Source: Blasia pusilla
Taxonomy: Eukaryota > Marchantiophyta > Marchantiopsida > Blasiales
NCBI GenBank assembly: GCA_050084515.1
Contig: CM114272.1
Coordinates: forward strand, 3,410,001 to 3,474,000
Direction: 5' to 3'
DNA length: 64,000 nt
Part shown: in pieces, positions 61,700-64,000 of the stretch
Numbering within the stretch: the first letter of the stretch is position 1
Layout: the number at the start of each line of letters is the position of its first letter
Program-made: the position numbers and the translations under genes
The notes under the pieces: model-generated
What the model saw: the letters and a program-made list of their open reading frames with translations, nothing else
Databases searched by the model: none
Told to the model about the DNA's origin: nothing

Positions 61700-63056
61700 T
61701 AGCGGCAATCTGCTGCTATAGCTCTTGTGTCTGAGTAGCCATCCTAGCCTCGCCCAGTGCCTCCCTTGACGCGTCTAGGTGGTGGGACTCTACCTCCTCT
61801 ATGGGAAACTCCACCATCCCCTCGAGCGAATCCAACTCCTCGTATCCCAACGGGACCACCTGGCGCACGACCTCTAGGTCCATCCCGACCAGCAACTCGC
61901 TCTGGTGCCCTCTCTCGCCCTCAATCCGAACGTAACTCAAGGTGCAAGGTGAAATACCTAGCGCGTGTGTGACCGTACCTCTGACAATAGTCACATTGAT
62001 AATCTCGTGGCGCATCATCATCTCTTCCTCCATGCTGAGGCACGCGCCCATCACCCTCACAAGTGCAATCGCGTTGATGATGAGCTCCCCCATATGACCA
62101 ACAAGTAATCATAGGCAGCTATTGTTGAGCCGCATATGAAGGCGTAAGTCTGTGTGGCACGGCCTCTCGGTATCCTCCTTGAGCTCGTGGCGCCACAAAC
62201 CTATCTCAGAAACTTTGGTGGTGCAGGCAATCATGACTGCTCTCGCCCAGAATCCATGATGGCTACGATCTCCTCCCCTATGTTGCGCTCAATGTTCTTC
62301 GCGGTCCTATAAACATCTCTCAATATAGGGGAGGTGTTCATAAGAAGCACCCCCTCCCTTACTCATGTACATAGGGTCCGATCCAGTATCGCGTACCATG
62401 ATTGGATAAACTGGGCCTCTATCACCCCCAGAGTGAAGTTAATTAACCTGCGCAAGCGGGTATAGGCCTCACACAAACTCTCACTTGGGCGTCTCTGGAA
62501 GTCGTGGATACTCCGCAACTTCTCCGTCCGTACCTCCCTAGTAGCTCGCCCTTAACTTAGCGAAGAACTGAACCACAGGGTTGAACCTAGGACAAACTCA
62601 ACTATACAATGCAATTACTCTAGTGCAAGTCACCCCTCCTACAACATCAGTGGTGGAGGAATCCTCTCATGACTCCTCCTCCTCATCTGGAAACGGCTCA
62701 GTCCATGACACATAGTGTGGGTCATAATAGAATCTCCAGGTCTCAATCTCATGGGCATATCTCTGCGAGAACTCATGGTAATCGTCCATGGGTGCCCCTT
62801 TTAAATGTTGGAACATTCTGTTCCATGTTGTAAACGGGTTAAACTCTCTGGAGTTCCTAGCCCGCTCTGAGTCACACCAACTCCTTAACTCCGTGATGAA
62901 GTCGTGTAGCTCTATAGTGCCTATAGCACCCAAAAATCTATGCGCTCCTCTACCATGGTCATCCATTTCATACACCCAACTGATAGGACCACTCACTATG
63001 TGCGAAGGATCACTAACACATTCCTCTACACTCTCCTCCTCATCTGAAGACGACAC
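61700..63056 (-). pseudogene. Gypsy relic C: gag
   Basis: The acidic N-terminus starts at 63056 (SSSDEEESVEE), followed by YEMDDHGRGAHRFLGAIG, WNRMFQHLKG and a TEPFPDEEEES end at 62667. The capsid block (about 62560-62380) has EKLRSIHDFQRRPSESL and IEAQFIQSWY. Two zinc knuckles follow at about 62105-61940: C-x2-Y-x3-H-x4-C (one Cys lost) and C-x2-C-x4-H with the last Cys replaced by Tyr. Frameshifts and stops separate the parts. Confidence 0.75.
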
Positions 63057-64000
63057 AAAAGGAGATTGTAATGTACAACTCTAGGAAAAAGATACTCTTT
63101 CTATCGCAAAGTACTAAGTTCGTATTGAAGAGATCACTATTTCTTGAGTAAGGAGAGGTTTTATAAAGAATATCAAGAAGAAACTGCTTCTTCACTAAAA
63201 TGCTTCACTAACTACAACGACATTGTCTTACAAGTACAAAAGAATAGAAGGCTTTTCTTTCCTCTTGGAAAAGACTCTTCTCAAGTGCATACAAAGACTC
63301 TTGTGAATCTGCAATGACAAAGCTTTACAAGGACCTCAAAGAGACCTCAAGAATGGCGGCTCATGCTACTTTCAGAACTAAATCTCTCATGGCATCTTAC
63401 TCGCGCCATATCCCTTGTGGCCGCATCGCACCATCTCAATCGCCGCGTTGCACCATCATTGAGGAGCATATTGTGTTTGTTGTTGAGGAGGGTATGCCGC
63501 TGAGTGCTAGACCTCATCCCCAAGTGCCATGCTATGCCGTTTGTAGCCATTCCGTGTTGCGAGTGCCACACCCTACCGCTGGATCCACACCGCACATCAA
63601 GAAGATTTGAGCACATAAGGACCAAGAGAGTACGACGTGCTATTTGGAGGAGTTTGTCTTCACGACAAAGTAGGGGTCCAGGTTTGCAGGTGCTGAGGAG
63701 CGACATACAGAGTTATTCAAGTTAACCATTGTGGCCTTTTGCCCTACATGTATTAGGGATTTCCGGGTATTGGGAAGTTATTTGGGATATCTGTGTGGGA
63801 TGTCTAGAGTTGAGGGTCTGTCCTATCGATGAGATGATAGGACAGGAGCTCATTTTCCATACCACGCTGCTTGTTTCCACACAACACACATCTTAGTGAG
63901 AGAGTGTAGATTGAATGCCGCATGTTGGATTGAGTGATTGAGTGATTACTCGCGAGGTTGAGAGTGATCGCGTAAGAGGGGCACGAGGGTCATCACGGCG
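63057..64000. other. 5' flank of Gypsy relic C
   Basis: Probably the leader and part of the 5' LTR of relic C, but no PBS or LTR boundary could be identified inside the window. It includes a CCTATCGATGAGATGATAGG hairpin-like sequence at 63823-63842. Open frames here have no recognised domain. Confidence 0.4.

Overview
This window is nuclear DNA from a land plant. It holds four spliced protein genes with GT-AG introns: a GH29 alpha-L-fucosidase, a class III (secretory) peroxidase, an NPF/NRT1-PTR membrane transporter and a PLAT-domain protein. They lie in long stretches of decayed retrotransposons, DNA-transposon relics and tandem repeats. The peroxidase has the classic four-exon, three-intron layout of its family, and the NPF and PLAT proteins are typical of plants. 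The species cannot be named from sequence alone. Divergent proteins, GC-rich exons in AT-rich surroundings and repeat-filled introns would fit a bryophyte, lycophyte or fern at least as well as a flowering plant, but that is inference.

Layout. 1-3.1 kb: no gene recognised, two small tandem repeats. 3.1-4.9 kb (+): two-exon alpha-L-fucosidase. 6.2-10.0 kb (-): four-exon peroxidase, convergent with the fucosidase. 14.4-16.3 kb (-): broken hAT-type transposase. 17.3-27.3 kb: a dispersed repeat, then a satellite with a ~150-bp period, split by a 5.3-kb Copia element inserted on the minus strand. 29.1-32.4 kb (+): Gypsy relic A, which ends in a PHD-like finger. 32.4-35.3 kb: AT-rich, nothing recognised. 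35.4-42.9 kb: GC-rich dispersed repeat and a long foldback, interrupted by a structurally complete but mutated chromodomain Gypsy element (B) with a perfect 5-bp target duplication. 45.15-51.54 kb (+): five-exon NPF transporter whose introns, 5' leader and 3' flank carry tandem copies of the locus's own sequence. 54.1-55.3 kb: SINE-like sequence and an inverted repeat. 55.4-57.2 kb (-): two-exon PLAT protein with a signal peptide. 58.5-59.5 kb: second relic of the same hAT family. 59.7-63.1 kb (-): Gypsy relic C, same family as A but with a complementary internal deletion.

The four host genes do not form a pathway or operon; each has its own flanks. Peroxidase, fucosidase and PLAT protein are all plausible cell-wall or endomembrane proteins, but only the peroxidase and PLAT protein show a signal peptide here. 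The points most worth checking are: tandem amplification of splice junctions and the 3' coding end within the NPF locus; the bacterial/FUCA1-like character of the fucosidase; the PHD-like finger at the end of Gypsy A; and the nested insertions (Copia in satellite, Gypsy in foldback). All exon joins were found by reading splice sites and matching phases by hand; no search or alignment program was run.
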